Source of the DNA: Cloacimonetes bacterium UBA6097
Lineage (GTDB): Bacteria > Cloacimonadota > Cloacimonadia > Cloacimonadales > Cloacimonadaceae
Direction: 5' to 3'
DNA: 50,306 nt
Assembly: GCA_002435865.1 (NCBI GenBank)
Contig: DIWV01000013.1
Location: 1-50,306, forward strand
The position numbers and the translations under genes were made by a program. Under the pieces are notes generated by a model. It worked only from the letters and a program-made list of their open reading frames with translations. It was not told the DNA's origin and searched no databases. This document shows, piece after piece, positions 8,520 through 16,485 of this stretch (position 1 is its first letter; each line of letters opens with the position of its first letter).

Positions 8520-9203
8520 TCAGGAATTTCCTTCAGCAAGTTTGGCAGAAATGTATTCATAAAGCACTTCTACCTGCCTGGAAATACTCATGCCGGTTGT
8601 GTCAATTTCAATTGCATCGTCAGCAGGTTTTAATGGTGCCAAAGCTCTTGTGCTGTCCTGTTTATCTCTCTCGATCATTTCATTGAGCACAGTTTCAAAG
8701 CTGGCAGGTTTGCCTTTTTCCTTTAGTTCTTCACAGCGTCTGCGGGCTCGTTCTTCGGCAGTGGCAATCATAAAAAACTTAAGGTCGGCATCCGGAAAAA
8801 CCACCGTGCCGATATCCCTGCCATCCATTATTACGCCACCCTGTTCGCCCATTTTACGCTGTAAATCTACCATTTTTACTCTGACAGGTCCAAGCGTGCT
8901 AATATCGGAAGCAAGCCTGGAAATATCTTCTTCACGAATTCTTTTGGTCACATCTTTATCATTTAAAAGAACTTTATTGCCTTCAGGGCTATAATCAATG
9001 CGGATATCAATAGTCTGCAGCATTTTATCAATTTTATCATTATCATGATGCTCAATGTTTGCTTCCAAAGCAGCCAAAGCACAGACACGGTACATTGCTC
9101 CGGTATCCAGATAAACATATCCCAGCTTTTGGGCAAGAAGCTTGGCAGTGGTACTTTTTCCTGATGCTGCAGGACCATCTATCGCAATAATTAATCTTTT
9201 CAT
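8520..9203 (-). CDS. cmk: Cytidylate kinase
   Basis: CMP kinase phosphorylates CMP and dCMP with ATP. The P-loop GPAASGKST is at the N terminus, followed by LDTGAMYR, MDGRDIGTVVFPDA and RDKQDSTRALAPLKPA, all typical of the family. I start it at the ATG at 9203 (227 residues), because a longer frame needs a TTG at 9257 and adds residues before MKRLIIAIDGPAASG that the family lacks. The ribosome site is weak. It is the first gene of the cmk-ispH-rpsA operon; stop and next start are one base apart. Confidence 0.93.
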   Translation of the reverse strand: MKRLIIAIDGPAASGKSTTAKLLAQKLGYVYLDTGAMYRVCALAALEANIEHHDNDKIDKMLQTIDIRIDYSPEGNKVLLNDKDVTKRIREEDISRLASDISTLGPVRVKMVDLQRKMGEQGGVIMDGRDIGTVVFPDADLKFFMIATAEERARRRCEELKEKGKPASFETVLNEMIERDKQDSTRALAPLKPADDAIEIDTTGMSISRQVEVLYEYISAKLAEGNS

Positions 9204-9324
9204 AATTGTGTTTTTCAACTTATTTGCATCAAATCTGACAGGTGAAAATGACGTCAATCTTTTTTTGCAATTGAGTGCTTAGGCATGTAATATTCTATAG
9301 AGATTTAACCTCAATTCAGTAAAG

Positions 9325-9359
9325 TAAAAAAAGCCAATAGCGAAATCACTATTGGCTTA
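9325..9359 (-). terminator. Rho-independent terminator
   Basis: On the minus strand AAGCCAATAG pairs with CTATTGGCTT around an 8-base loop and is followed by seven T. It lies just downstream of the short sorting-domain frame and ends the 11251-to-9380 transcript. Confidence 0.85.
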
Positions 9360-9379
9360 ATACGTGTGTTAAATATGTT

Positions 9380-9772
9380 TTATTTAAGCATCACCATCTT
9401 ATTGGTCAACACTTTGTCAGGCATTATCAGCTTATAAAAATACATCCCTGATGCTACAGGTCTGCCGTTATCATCTGTGCCTTTCCAGATTACAGAATGT
9501 TTTCCAATGGATTGTTTTCCGCTTTGCAAAGTCTTTACCTTCTGTCCTTTTAAGTTATAAATATCAAGGTTGATTTGCATATTTTTAGGTAAAGAATACG
9601 TTATTGTGGTCGAAGGATTAAACGGGTTAGGATAATTACTAATGCCCACTCTTGTTGTAATCCCTGGGGTATTCTGAATAACATTGCTATCTGTATTCAT
9701 TAAATCATCATGAATCATATCCGAAACAGCCTTGTATTCATTAAAAATTACGTGGTTTATAACGGCATTCAT
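9380..9772 (-). CDS. Truncated remnant: C-terminal sorting domain only
   Basis: The 130-residue frame is almost entirely a FlgD-Ig-like C-terminal domain: SNYPNPFNPSTTITYSLP, then LDIYNLKGQKVKTL, GKHSVIWKGTDDNGRP, VASGMYFYKL and a final NKMVMLK. Such domains normally sit at the end of large exported proteins and direct them to the cell surface. Here there is no signal peptide, no upstream effector domain and no ribosome site. The frame stays open for about 15 codons before the ATG, then meets a TAA. I read it as the surviving 3' end of a deleted secreted-protein gene; a small real gene is less likely. Confidence 0.5.
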   Translation of the reverse strand: MNAVINHVIFNEYKAVSDMIHDDLMNTDSNVIQNTPGITTRVGISNYPNPFNPSTTITYSLPKNMQINLDIYNLKGQKVKTLQSGKQSIGKHSVIWKGTDDNGRPVASGMYFYKLIMPDKVLTNKMVMLK

Positions 9773-9838
9773 CTGGCAGAGCTTTACTTCCTTCTGATAT
9801 GAGCATATAGTACAATGAGCTTAGTCAATCTCCTCCTA

Positions 9839-11251
9839 TTATTTTGTTTTTATGACCTTCTTTGTGTCATAAACATGGGTATCTGATCTTAGCCTACAGA
9901 AGTAGATACCGTTTGAGACCGGTTGATTGAATCTATCTTTCCCGTCCCAGATGAATTGGTTGCTTATTGCTTGGTCTTTGAGTTCCTTTACCAACTCTCC
10001 TTTTATATTATAGATTTGGATTTTGCAATTGTTAAGCTTGGGAATGTTTGTAATCGAAAAATTAACTGCATCAACGAAAGGATTTGGATATGCTTTCATA
10101 TATGCAATATCAGGTGTAGGTAGTGTATTATCAGAATTGGCTACTGGAGGGTCGGATAAAAAGTGCCCTTCACCATCACTAAAATAGATTGTTATCAGAC
10201 CTGTATAGTAATTTCCTATGAAGATGATATCATTATATCCGTTTCCATCCACATCAGCAGAAGTATTGGCAAAAGCGTATAGTCCGGGATATAATAATGA
10301 TGATTCAGAAAATGTATAGTTACCAAGATTGGTTTCCAGATAATTCCCAATAAGCATATCTGCCAGATTATCATCATTATAGTCAAAAACTAAAAGCCAT
10401 CCCATAAAATTATTGTATGATTCATACATCATTACATAATTGTCATTTATCTTTTTGTATATTCTGGCAGGATAAATATCTCCCAAGGGTGGCATTTCCT
10501 GAGTTATAATTTCGTTTTCACCATCATTATCAACATCGGCGATAAAACCATAGCTGTGGAAATGCAGAGAATCTATTACAATCTGCTCCCATCCGGAATC
10601 AGTATAGTCAAAGTAAGTTAAGGGCTGGCCTACTATCAACAGTTCATCCCTGCCATCATTATCTATATCTCCGCATCTCATTTGCTGAGGTGGGTATGGC
10701 AGGTGCATTTTAATTATTGGATTGAAATGTGTAACAGGATTACTTTCCCAAAGATACAGGGTATCATATCCGTCATAAAATGCCAGGTCGCTCAGTTCAT
10801 CAAATGTTAGATTACCAACTGTGTAACCGCTGAATACATTATTTCCGGGAAATTGGATATCAAAATAATTGTTCAAATGACCACCCACATTGGTTACAAA
10901 CCTCATATGTGGAACTGCAGTACCAGTATCCATATTGCGATAATATGTAATCAGGTCCGGATAAGCATCATTATTCAGTTTTCCTAAAGCTATTGCTCCC
11001 TGGTAGCCATAGTATGCAATTGACGTATCAACTTCAGTGAATGCACCATTCTCAAAGTTATAGAGAACTGTGAAAGCTGCACCTGGATATGCCGGAGTAG
11101 GAAAATGCCCTACTACAAGATCAACCTGACCATTTAAATCAATATCTCCTGTATCAATCGAACAGACTACCCTAGGCATAGAAATCGTGAGAGCTTGCAA
11201 GGTTAAACAAATTATAATTAAGCTGATTATCAGAAAAATTCTAGTGTTCAT
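9839..11251 (-). CDS. Secreted FG-GAP/VCBS-like repeat protein with sorting domain
   Basis: From the ATG at 11251, which follows GAGGGGAT, the product is 470 residues with a signal peptide (about 1-20). The body has repeated short modules of the type DIDLNGQVDLVVGHF, DIDNDGRDELLIVG, DVDNDGENEIITQE and DVDGNGYNDIIFIGN. These are the Ca-binding loops of FG-GAP/VCBS beta-propellers. The C terminus (about 385-470) is a sorting domain with AYPNPF, IQIYNIKGELVKEL, FIWDGKDRFNQPVSNGIYF. An extracellular or surface location is expected; no catalytic residues are visible. A longer frame to 11299 exists but would bury the signal peptide. Confidence 0.75.
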   Translation of the reverse strand: MNTRIFLIISLIIICLTLQALTISMPRVVCSIDTGDIDLNGQVDLVVGHFPTPAYPGAAFTVLYNFENGAFTEVDTSIAYYGYQGAIALGKLNNDAYPDLITYYRNMDTGTAVPHMRFVTNVGGHLNNYFDIQFPGNNVFSGYTVGNLTFDELSDLAFYDGYDTLYLWESNPVTHFNPIIKMHLPYPPQQMRCGDIDNDGRDELLIVGQPLTYFDYTDSGWEQIVIDSLHFHSYGFIADVDNDGENEIITQEMPPLGDIYPARIYKKINDNYVMMYESYNNFMGWLLVFDYNDDNLADMLIGNYLETNLGNYTFSESSLLYPGLYAFANTSADVDGNGYNDIIFIGNYYTGLITIYFSDGEGHFLSDPPVANSDNTLPTPDIAYMKAYPNPFVDAVNFSITNIPKLNNCKIQIYNIKGELVKELKDQAISNQFIWDGKDRFNQPVSNGIYFCRLRSDTHVYDTKKVIKTK

Positions 11252-11673
11252 ATCCCCTCTGTAATTTATTGAAACTAATATTTTCTTTAATATAAACATA
11301 AATTCTTGTCAACAATATCTGCTATGAATCTTAGTCAATTTACCACTGCTTTTGAAGATTATTTCTATCTGACTTCTTGTACGTGCACGGGGAAAATACA
11401 AATTCTGGCATTATTACCGAATTGAGGTACGACATTTGCGCAAATTGCACATAAGACATAATCCCTCCCTTCGAGATTTATATACTTTTTTTAGTATACT
11501 TTGTTTCTGTCTCTTGATGTTCTACTTCGATTTTTACTACCCTACATATAATATTTATATTATTTTTTCTTGAAAAGAAGTCAAGTAATTTTTTAATATT
11601 CATCAATTGTAATTGTATAGCTAGATTGTATAACAAGTGCCGTCCTGCCGGACTTAATTATTCTATATCTCAT

Positions 11674-11695
11674 ACCCCGCACTTTCGTACGGGGT
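11674..11695. repeat. REP-like hairpin (ACCCCG...CGGGGT)
   Basis: ACCCCGCAC and GTACGGGGT pair with one mismatch around TTTC. About 30 bases to the left is a GTCC/GGAC mini-stem in gtcctgccggac. This pair of motifs resembles REP sequences associated with single-strand (RAYT/IS200-like) transposases in FCB genomes, recalled from general knowledge. No transposase is nearby. Confidence 0.45.
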
Positions 11696-11886
11696 TACAT
11701 AAATTATTACTTTTGGGAAGTCCATTTTGCCCTTAGGTATAGTTTAACATTGAAAAATATCACTGGTAAAAAAGGATTCCCGGAAGCTATGGAACTCTAA
11801 CCTTGCAGGAGTACATAATTCCAGCGATAATTAAGATGGGTTACATTTCCCAAGGGAATTATGGACTTCGCCAATATACGAAATTA

Positions 11887-11995
11887 GACATGCGGGACGC
11901 ATGTTACTACGATTATATGTCGCTACGGGTATATTTTGTAGGTACAGGCGTCCTCGCCTGTACGATAGTTGACATGCGGGACGCATGTCACTACG
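11887..11995. repeat. Cluster of short palindromic repeats
   Basis: GACATGCGGGACGCATGT followed by YACTACG occurs at 11887-11911 and 11971-11995. Between them is the palindrome GTACAGGCG-TCCT-CGCCTGTAC (11942-11963). Each unit folds as an 8-9 bp stem with a tiny loop. They look like intergenic REP/MITE-type repeats. Confidence 0.65.
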
Positions 11996-12062
11996 CATTT
12001 AATGCTCTTTTACTCCTTATTCACTTCAATGTATTATCTATATATTTACAGTATATTTAATG

Positions 12063-12129
12063 TATAGTTTCTGTATCTTAGCATACAGCAACTATACTGC
12101 AAGTATACAGAAACTATACTGCAACTATA
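12063..12129. repeat. 11-bp-unit inverted-repeat element E
   Basis: Four consecutive 11-base units are visible: CAGCAACTATA, CTGCAAGTATA, CAGAAACTATA and CTGCAACTATA (12086-12129). They are preceded at 12063-12073 by TATAGTTTCTG, the exact reverse complement of the third unit. The left flank carries CTCTTTT (12005-12011) and the right flank AAAAGAG (12159-12165), which could be imperfect terminal inverted repeats. Confidence 0.7.
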
Positions 12130-12267
12130 CAGAAGATATTAAGAAATAAGCAAGAAAAAAAAGAGGGAAAACGGATTAAACAAAAGAGACTAAATGCCCA
12201 AACAAATGAAAGGACGTAACGCATCACTCATAACCAGTAACGATTAATGAGTGATATTTAAATCGAT

Positions 12268-12284
12268 GCCTTTTACAAAAAGGC
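12268..12284 (-). terminator. Probable terminator of the Mrp/Nuo-like operon
   Basis: Two bases past the last stop codon the minus strand reads GCCTTTTTGTAAAAGGC. This is a short stem followed by an AT-rich stretch. A second inverted repeat, ATCACTCAT / ATGAGTGAT, lies at about 12222-12255 and may act as a backup. Confidence 0.5.
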
Positions 12285-12285
12285 G

Positions 12286-14076
12286 CTACTCTGTTTGTGA
12301 TTGCAGAAAGCTGTCTATGGCTCTTGCGCTGCGGTGTCCGTCTGCAATTGCGCTGATAGCATCTGCCACGCGGTTAAAGATATCGCCGCCGACAAAGACT
12401 TTGGGATCGCTTGATTTACCCCAGCGGTCTGCTTCAATGGTCCATTTACCAAATTTGATATTGGCGATGGCTTCGCCTTCCATCCAGTGATAGTTTGTGC
12501 TTTGTCCGACTGCACTGATAATTGTATCTGCAATAATGGATTCCCTGCTGCCCTCAATCATAACGGGAACAGGACGCTTGCCTTCTTCCAGTTGTTTCAT
12601 TTCGGCATTGCCCCAGATGAATTCAAGTCTGTTATCCGCAGTCTGCTCAATTTTCATGGGAATTGCCTGGAAATGGAATTCTATGTTTTCCTCATAGCCT
12701 TCTTCAATCTCTTCATGGTCTGCAGGCATATCAATTTCCCTGCGTCGGTAAATTACTACGACATCCGCACCCAGCCTGCGTGCCGTTCTGGCAGCATCCA
12801 TGGCTACATTACCACCACCGATGACCAATACTTTCTTGCCAAGTTCGGGTATCTTGCCATGTGTAACATCTTCCAGGAAATTAAGTCCGTAGAGAACACC
12901 GGGCAGGGTCTCGCCTTCGATGGCAAGCTTGCTGGCTTCAAAGAGTCCGGTGCTGATAAAGACGGAATCAAATCTGGCATGAAGTTCGTCAAAACTGATG
13001 TCCTTTCCGACCTTGGTATTGTAATGCAGTTTAGCACCCAAAGAAACGATGTAGTTTATATCTTTGTCCATAGCATCATAAGGCAGCCTGTATTCCGGAA
13101 TACCGTATCTGAGCATGCCGCCGGCAGCTTTGTTCTGTTCAAAAATCTCAACAGAATACCCCATTTTCAATAAATAATACGCAGCGCTCAGACCACCGGG
13201 TCCGGCACCGATAATTGCTACTGTTTTGTTTTGAGGTTTAATTTCAGATGCCAGGATTTGGTTATACTTCTCACCTTCAACACTGTCAGATAAATAGCGT
13301 TTGAGCCAGCGGATGGAGATTGCTTCACCTCTGTGTGAAAGAGCACATACATCTTCACAACGCCTGGTGCAGACACGTCCACAGACTCCGGGCAGAGGAT
13401 TGGTTTCGTACATTATCCTGAGGCCTTCTTCGATATTGTCTTCACGAATGGCTTTGATATAAGCGGGAATATTCATATGGGCAGGACAGGTTGCAGTGCA
13501 GATACCGCATTGGATGCAGCGGTCTGCTTCTTTAACAGCTTGTTCGCGGGAATAGCCTTTGACCATTTCGATAAACGATGTAATCCGTTCTTCTGTAGGC
13601 AAATGCGGCATAGGCAAACGATTCAGATGTAAAAGTTCATATTCATCGGGTCTATGATAGCCAAGCTCTTCATTTTCCCAGTGTTTTTCATCCACACCGG
13701 GAGTGAAGCAATAGGTTTCACGCACATCTTTATCCAGACCTTCTTCCACCCAGGTATAAGCATTGGACATGGTGAGAGAGCCGGTTGGGCAGATATCAAC
13801 ACAAAGAGCGCACCAGCAGCAAAGACCATAATCAAAACGTGGCCTGAGACCGCTGTCGCCATCTTTTGTTTCGGAAACAGGCACCATATCAATGGTAATG
13901 TTCTGGCAAATCTCGGCACATGAACCGCAGCCGATGCATTTACTGACATCGTTTTTATGAAATCCGCGATAAGTTGGAGAGCCGGGACGCAGTTCTGTTA
14001 AAGTATTTATGGAATATGGCTTTTCAAAGGCTCGTTTCCAGACATAGAACGGAGAAAGTATATCTTTCAGTTTCAT
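12286..14076 (-). CDS. NuoI-like ferredoxin fused to GltD/NfnB-type flavoprotein
   Basis: The 596-residue protein joins two parts. Residues 1-130 resemble NuoI, with two [4Fe-4S] motifs: C47-C50-C53-C57 and C86-C89-C92-C96. Residues 165-596 resemble the glutamate synthase small subunit / NfnB family: a ferredoxin-like cluster domain (C187-C190-C193-C197, then C232, C236, C240, C244), an FAD site GAGPGG (290-295), an NAD(P)H site GGGNVA (420-425) with the arginine run RRR (444-446) that favours NADPH, and the closing FAD motif VGGDIFNRVADAISAIADG. It is the last gene of the complex I-like operon, 2 bases after nuoD with a GAGAGGT site. I infer that it carries electrons between NAD(P)H or ferredoxin and the NuoB/NuoD module, replacing NuoEFG. 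Confidence 0.85.
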   Translation of the reverse strand: MKLKDILSPFYVWKRAFEKPYSINTLTELRPGSPTYRGFHKNDVSKCIGCGSCAEICQNITIDMVPVSETKDGDSGLRPRFDYGLCCWCALCVDICPTGSLTMSNAYTWVEEGLDKDVRETYCFTPGVDEKHWENEELGYHRPDEYELLHLNRLPMPHLPTEERITSFIEMVKGYSREQAVKEADRCIQCGICTATCPAHMNIPAYIKAIREDNIEEGLRIMYETNPLPGVCGRVCTRRCEDVCALSHRGEAISIRWLKRYLSDSVEGEKYNQILASEIKPQNKTVAIIGAGPGGLSAAYYLLKMGYSVEIFEQNKAAGGMLRYGIPEYRLPYDAMDKDINYIVSLGAKLHYNTKVGKDISFDELHARFDSVFISTGLFEASKLAIEGETLPGVLYGLNFLEDVTHGKIPELGKKVLVIGGGNVAMDAARTARRLGADVVVIYRRREIDMPADHEEIEEGYEENIEFHFQAIPMKIEQTADNRLEFIWGNAEMKQLEEGKRPVPVMIEGSRESIIADTIISAVGQSTNYHWMEGEAIANIKFGKWTIEADRWGKSSDPKVFVGGDIFNRVADAISAIADGHRSARAIDSFLQSQTE

Positions 14077-14078
14077 TT

Positions 14079-15236
14079 CTACCTCTCAATTTCAGGCGGG
14101 TATGTATGCAGCGAGAGCATCAATCCGTGTGTATCAGCAATGTTAACGCCAACTGCCAGATGTTCCAGCAGAGCCATTGCATGTGAATAAGAAGGACCGC
14201 GGACAGTAATTTTGCGTGGGTAGATTGTTCCGTCGGAAACCATGTAATAGCCATATTCGCCACGGGTGGATTCTGCACGAACGTAAGTTTCACCTGCAGG
14301 AACCTTTAGATGCAGGACATTGGGCAATGTTATATGCAAAGGACCTGTGCGTGGCATTCTTTTTATTATCTGGCGGATTAAACTGATAGCCTGATGCATT
14401 TCTTTCCAGCGCACCATGGCACGTGCATAAACATCACCGGCAGTTTCAGTTTCTATATTAAAATCAAGTTGATCGTAAATCAAATAGGGATTGTCCTTAC
14501 GCGTATCTCTTACAATTCCGCTGCCACGGGCAACCGGACCTACAACACCAAAACGGTCTATCATATCTGGCGCAATAATTCCTAAACCAACTGCACGGGA
14601 CTTAAATACAGCGTTGTTAAACATGACGTGATTAACTTCGGTAAGGAACTTTTCCACACCCTGAAGAACTCTTTCCACATGGTTATCCCAACCTTCAGGT
14701 GTACCGCCGCGAACTCCGCCCGGAGTTGTATACATATGATATATACGTGCACCCGTCCATTCTTCAAACAAATCCAGCACAAAATCACGATGAGCCAAAG
14801 CCCATTGAGCTACTGTACCATGTCCGAAAGCTCCGCTCTGGCCACCTATCCACATCAGGAAACTGGCAAGACGGGAAAGCTCCATATTAAGTGTACGCAG
14901 CCACTTGGCACGTTCCGGCACTTCAATACCCATCAGGTCTTCCATCGCTGCTGCAAAAAGATATTCATTAGTATCGGGCTCGGGAACGCAAATACGGCAG
15001 ACAATCGGGAAACAGTTTATATAACGCCTGCGCTCCATCAGCTTTTCAAAACCACGGTGCAGATAACCAACATGAGTTTTGCAGTCCACAATCTGGTCTC
15101 CGCTTATAATCAGCTCAAGGCTCATATTACCTGTTACGCCGGGATGCTGTGGACCCTGCCACATCTTAAGGTACTTGCCGCTTTCAAGGTCGTAAACAGA
15201 TTTGCCGTTTACTATGGGTGGATATTTATCTGACAT
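14079..15236 (-). CDS. nuoD: NuoD-like large subunit of Mrp-linked complex
   Basis: The 385-residue protein matches the NuoD / group 4 hydrogenase large-subunit family (QGPQHPGVTGN, HVGYLHRGFEKLMERRRY, YTTPGGVRGG, SYSHAMALLEHL). In hydrogenases nickel is held by RxCxxC near the N terminus and a DPCxxC at the C terminus. Here the first motif survives only as R81-I-C83-V-P-E86, and the protein ends in HTYPPEIER without the cysteine pair, as in NuoD. A NiFe active site is therefore not expected. It should line the site where NuoD meets NuoB and the membrane arm. Start: GAGGATTGATATG, 1 base after nuoC. Confidence 0.88.
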   Translation of the reverse strand: MSDKYPPIVNGKSVYDLESGKYLKMWQGPQHPGVTGNMSLELIISGDQIVDCKTHVGYLHRGFEKLMERRRYINCFPIVCRICVPEPDTNEYLFAAAMEDLMGIEVPERAKWLRTLNMELSRLASFLMWIGGQSGAFGHGTVAQWALAHRDFVLDLFEEWTGARIYHMYTTPGGVRGGTPEGWDNHVERVLQGVEKFLTEVNHVMFNNAVFKSRAVGLGIIAPDMIDRFGVVGPVARGSGIVRDTRKDNPYLIYDQLDFNIETETAGDVYARAMVRWKEMHQAISLIRQIIKRMPRTGPLHITLPNVLHLKVPAGETYVRAESTRGEYGYYMVSDGTIYPRKITVRGPSYSHAMALLEHLAVGVNIADTHGLMLSLHTYPPEIER

Positions 15237-15237
15237 A

Positions 15238-15762
15238 TCAATCCTCGGGATAGAGTTTTTCTTTCATATATATTTCTGGTTCACGGGTATCACGCTTGCG
15301 GTGGTCGTACGTTTCCAGACTGTATTTCGCAGTATCAAAATCACGTCTCATCACAGGAGGTCCCTGCCAGCCTTCCAGTATCATGGGTTCTTCCACACCC
15401 GGGCTGCCGGGGAAATCAATGCCGAACATTTCATGCAGTTCGCGTTGATATACACGAGCCTGCTCCCACAAATGATGAATGGTCTCCATAACAGGATTAT
15501 CACGGTCAAGTTTTACCCTGATGCCAATATCTGTATGGGTTTCGTAATTATGGAGCAGGTATGTTAACTGAAATTGGTTTACTTCCAGCCAGTCCACTGC
15601 TGTTAAGGTAACCAGGTGCGTATATTTTTTAGTATCTCTCAGATAGGTTAAGAGTGGAACCAGCTGTTGTTTTTCGACTGTAACAAAAGCCAGTTCAGGT
15701 CTTTGTTCCACGTAATCCGAAAGGGTAAATTGTTTGGATAGTTCTGTATCTAATTGTTTCAT
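15238..15762 (-). CDS. nuoC: NuoC-like 30 kDa subunit
   Basis: The 174-residue product has the complex I 30 kDa signature, RELHEMFGIDFPGSPGVEE followed by LEGWQGPPVMRRDF, at about residues 108-145. NuoC is a structural subunit that clasps NuoD and NuoB in the peripheral arm. It is a separate gene, not fused to nuoD as in E. coli. It lies 6 bases after the nuoB stop and 1 base before nuoD. Confidence 0.9.
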   Translation of the reverse strand: MKQLDTELSKQFTLSDYVEQRPELAFVTVEKQQLVPLLTYLRDTKKYTHLVTLTAVDWLEVNQFQLTYLLHNYETHTDIGIRVKLDRDNPVMETIHHLWEQARVYQRELHEMFGIDFPGSPGVEEPMILEGWQGPPVMRRDFDTAKYSLETYDHRKRDTREPEIYMKEKLYPED

Positions 15763-15768
15763 ATCATC

Positions 15769-16476
15769 CTACCAGTTGTAATCCGGCATATTCCAGTCTT
15801 TAATAACTTGCTTTTGGTTGGCTTTGTACCAATCAAACTTTTCTGCATAAAGGTTTTGTCCTTCTGCCTTGCCTGCCATAATCAGTTCCTTGAGTTTGGT
15901 AAAGCCGGCTATTACTGCTTCAGGACGGGGCATACAGCCTGTAACATAGACATCAACAGGGATGTAATGGTCTATTCTTTTGATTGTATTGTAAGAATCC
16001 CAGTACATTCCTCCATTGATGGCACAGGAGCAGACAGCTACCACAAACTTGGGACCCTGCATCTGTTCATAACTGCGGACTATCCTTTTAAGTGTTTTAA
16101 TGGATACATATCCGCCAATCATAAAGACAGATGCCTGCCTGGGTGTGGGTCTGGGCTGCATTCCCAAACGGGAAATATCGTATCTGGCAGTAACCAGGGG
16201 GCGCAGTTCTATTGCTCCGCAGCCTGTACCAAATGCCAATATCCATAAACTGTGCGAGCGTGCCCAGTTGTAAAACTTTTCAATTGGTCCCCAGGCAGGT
16301 TTAACAGGTTGAGGTCGTGCATCACAAAACCAGTCCTGTTCTTCCAATGATAATTCGGAATTAGTCAGGGTTTTTTCATCTTTGCGCCATTCTCTTTCAG
16401 TATTGTTGTTTGTTTCAGTATCTGCAGGTTCAGGCTTTGCTTCTAGTGAATCGTGGATTTTATCTATATCTGTCAT
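15769..16476 (-). CDS. nuoB: NuoB-like small subunit with altered N2 cluster ligands
   Basis: The 235-residue protein has a charged N-terminal tail (about 1-55) and a NuoB core: AFGTGCGAIE, PRQASVFMIGGYVS, CSCAINGGMYWD and YVTGCMPRPEA. NuoB normally binds cluster N2 through two adjacent Cys plus two distant ones. Here the tandem pair is C86-G87. The distant ligands C141 and C161 are kept, and an extra C139 might supply the fourth ligand. The hydrogenase pattern CxxC before the conserved Glu is also absent. The start is set by AGGAGTAATTTATG. It sits between nuoH and nuoC in the operon. Confidence 0.88.
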   Translation of the reverse strand: MTDIDKIHDSLEAKPEPADTETNNNTEREWRKDEKTLTNSELSLEEQDWFCDARPQPVKPAWGPIEKFYNWARSHSLWILAFGTGCGAIELRPLVTARYDISRLGMQPRPTPRQASVFMIGGYVSIKTLKRIVRSYEQMQGPKFVVAVCSCAINGGMYWDSYNTIKRIDHYIPVDVYVTGCMPRPEAVIAGFTKLKELIMAGKAEGQNLYAEKFDWYKANQKQVIKDWNMPDYNW

Positions 16477-16485
16477 AAATTACTC

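Larger units (their letters stand above)
11252..12285. other. Repeat-rich intergenic region of about 1 kb
   Basis: No convincing gene is present. The segment holds the 5' region of the FG-GAP gene, a REP-like hairpin (11674-11695), three small palindromes (11887-11995), an 11-bp-unit element (12063-12129) with pyrimidine- and purine-rich flanks, and the terminator of the large operon. An 85-codon plus-strand frame over 11803-12060 runs straight through the palindromes and has no recognisable protein features. Confidence 0.6.

Noticed and set aside
11803..12060. 85-codon plus-strand frame
   Set aside because: It runs through palindromic repeats, has no ribosome site and shows no protein-like composition.
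12063..12129. CRISPR array
   Set aside because: The repeated units are 11 bases long with no spacers, and no cas gene is near.
12286..14076. Glutamate synthase small subunit (gltD)
   Set aside because: No large subunit is present, the gene has an extra NuoI-like domain, and it sits in a respiratory-complex operon.
14079..16476. Energy-converting NiFe hydrogenase (Ech/Mbh)
   Set aside because: The large subunit lacks three of the four nickel-binding cysteines and the small subunit lacks the CxxC before the conserved Glu, so H2 chemistry is not supported.
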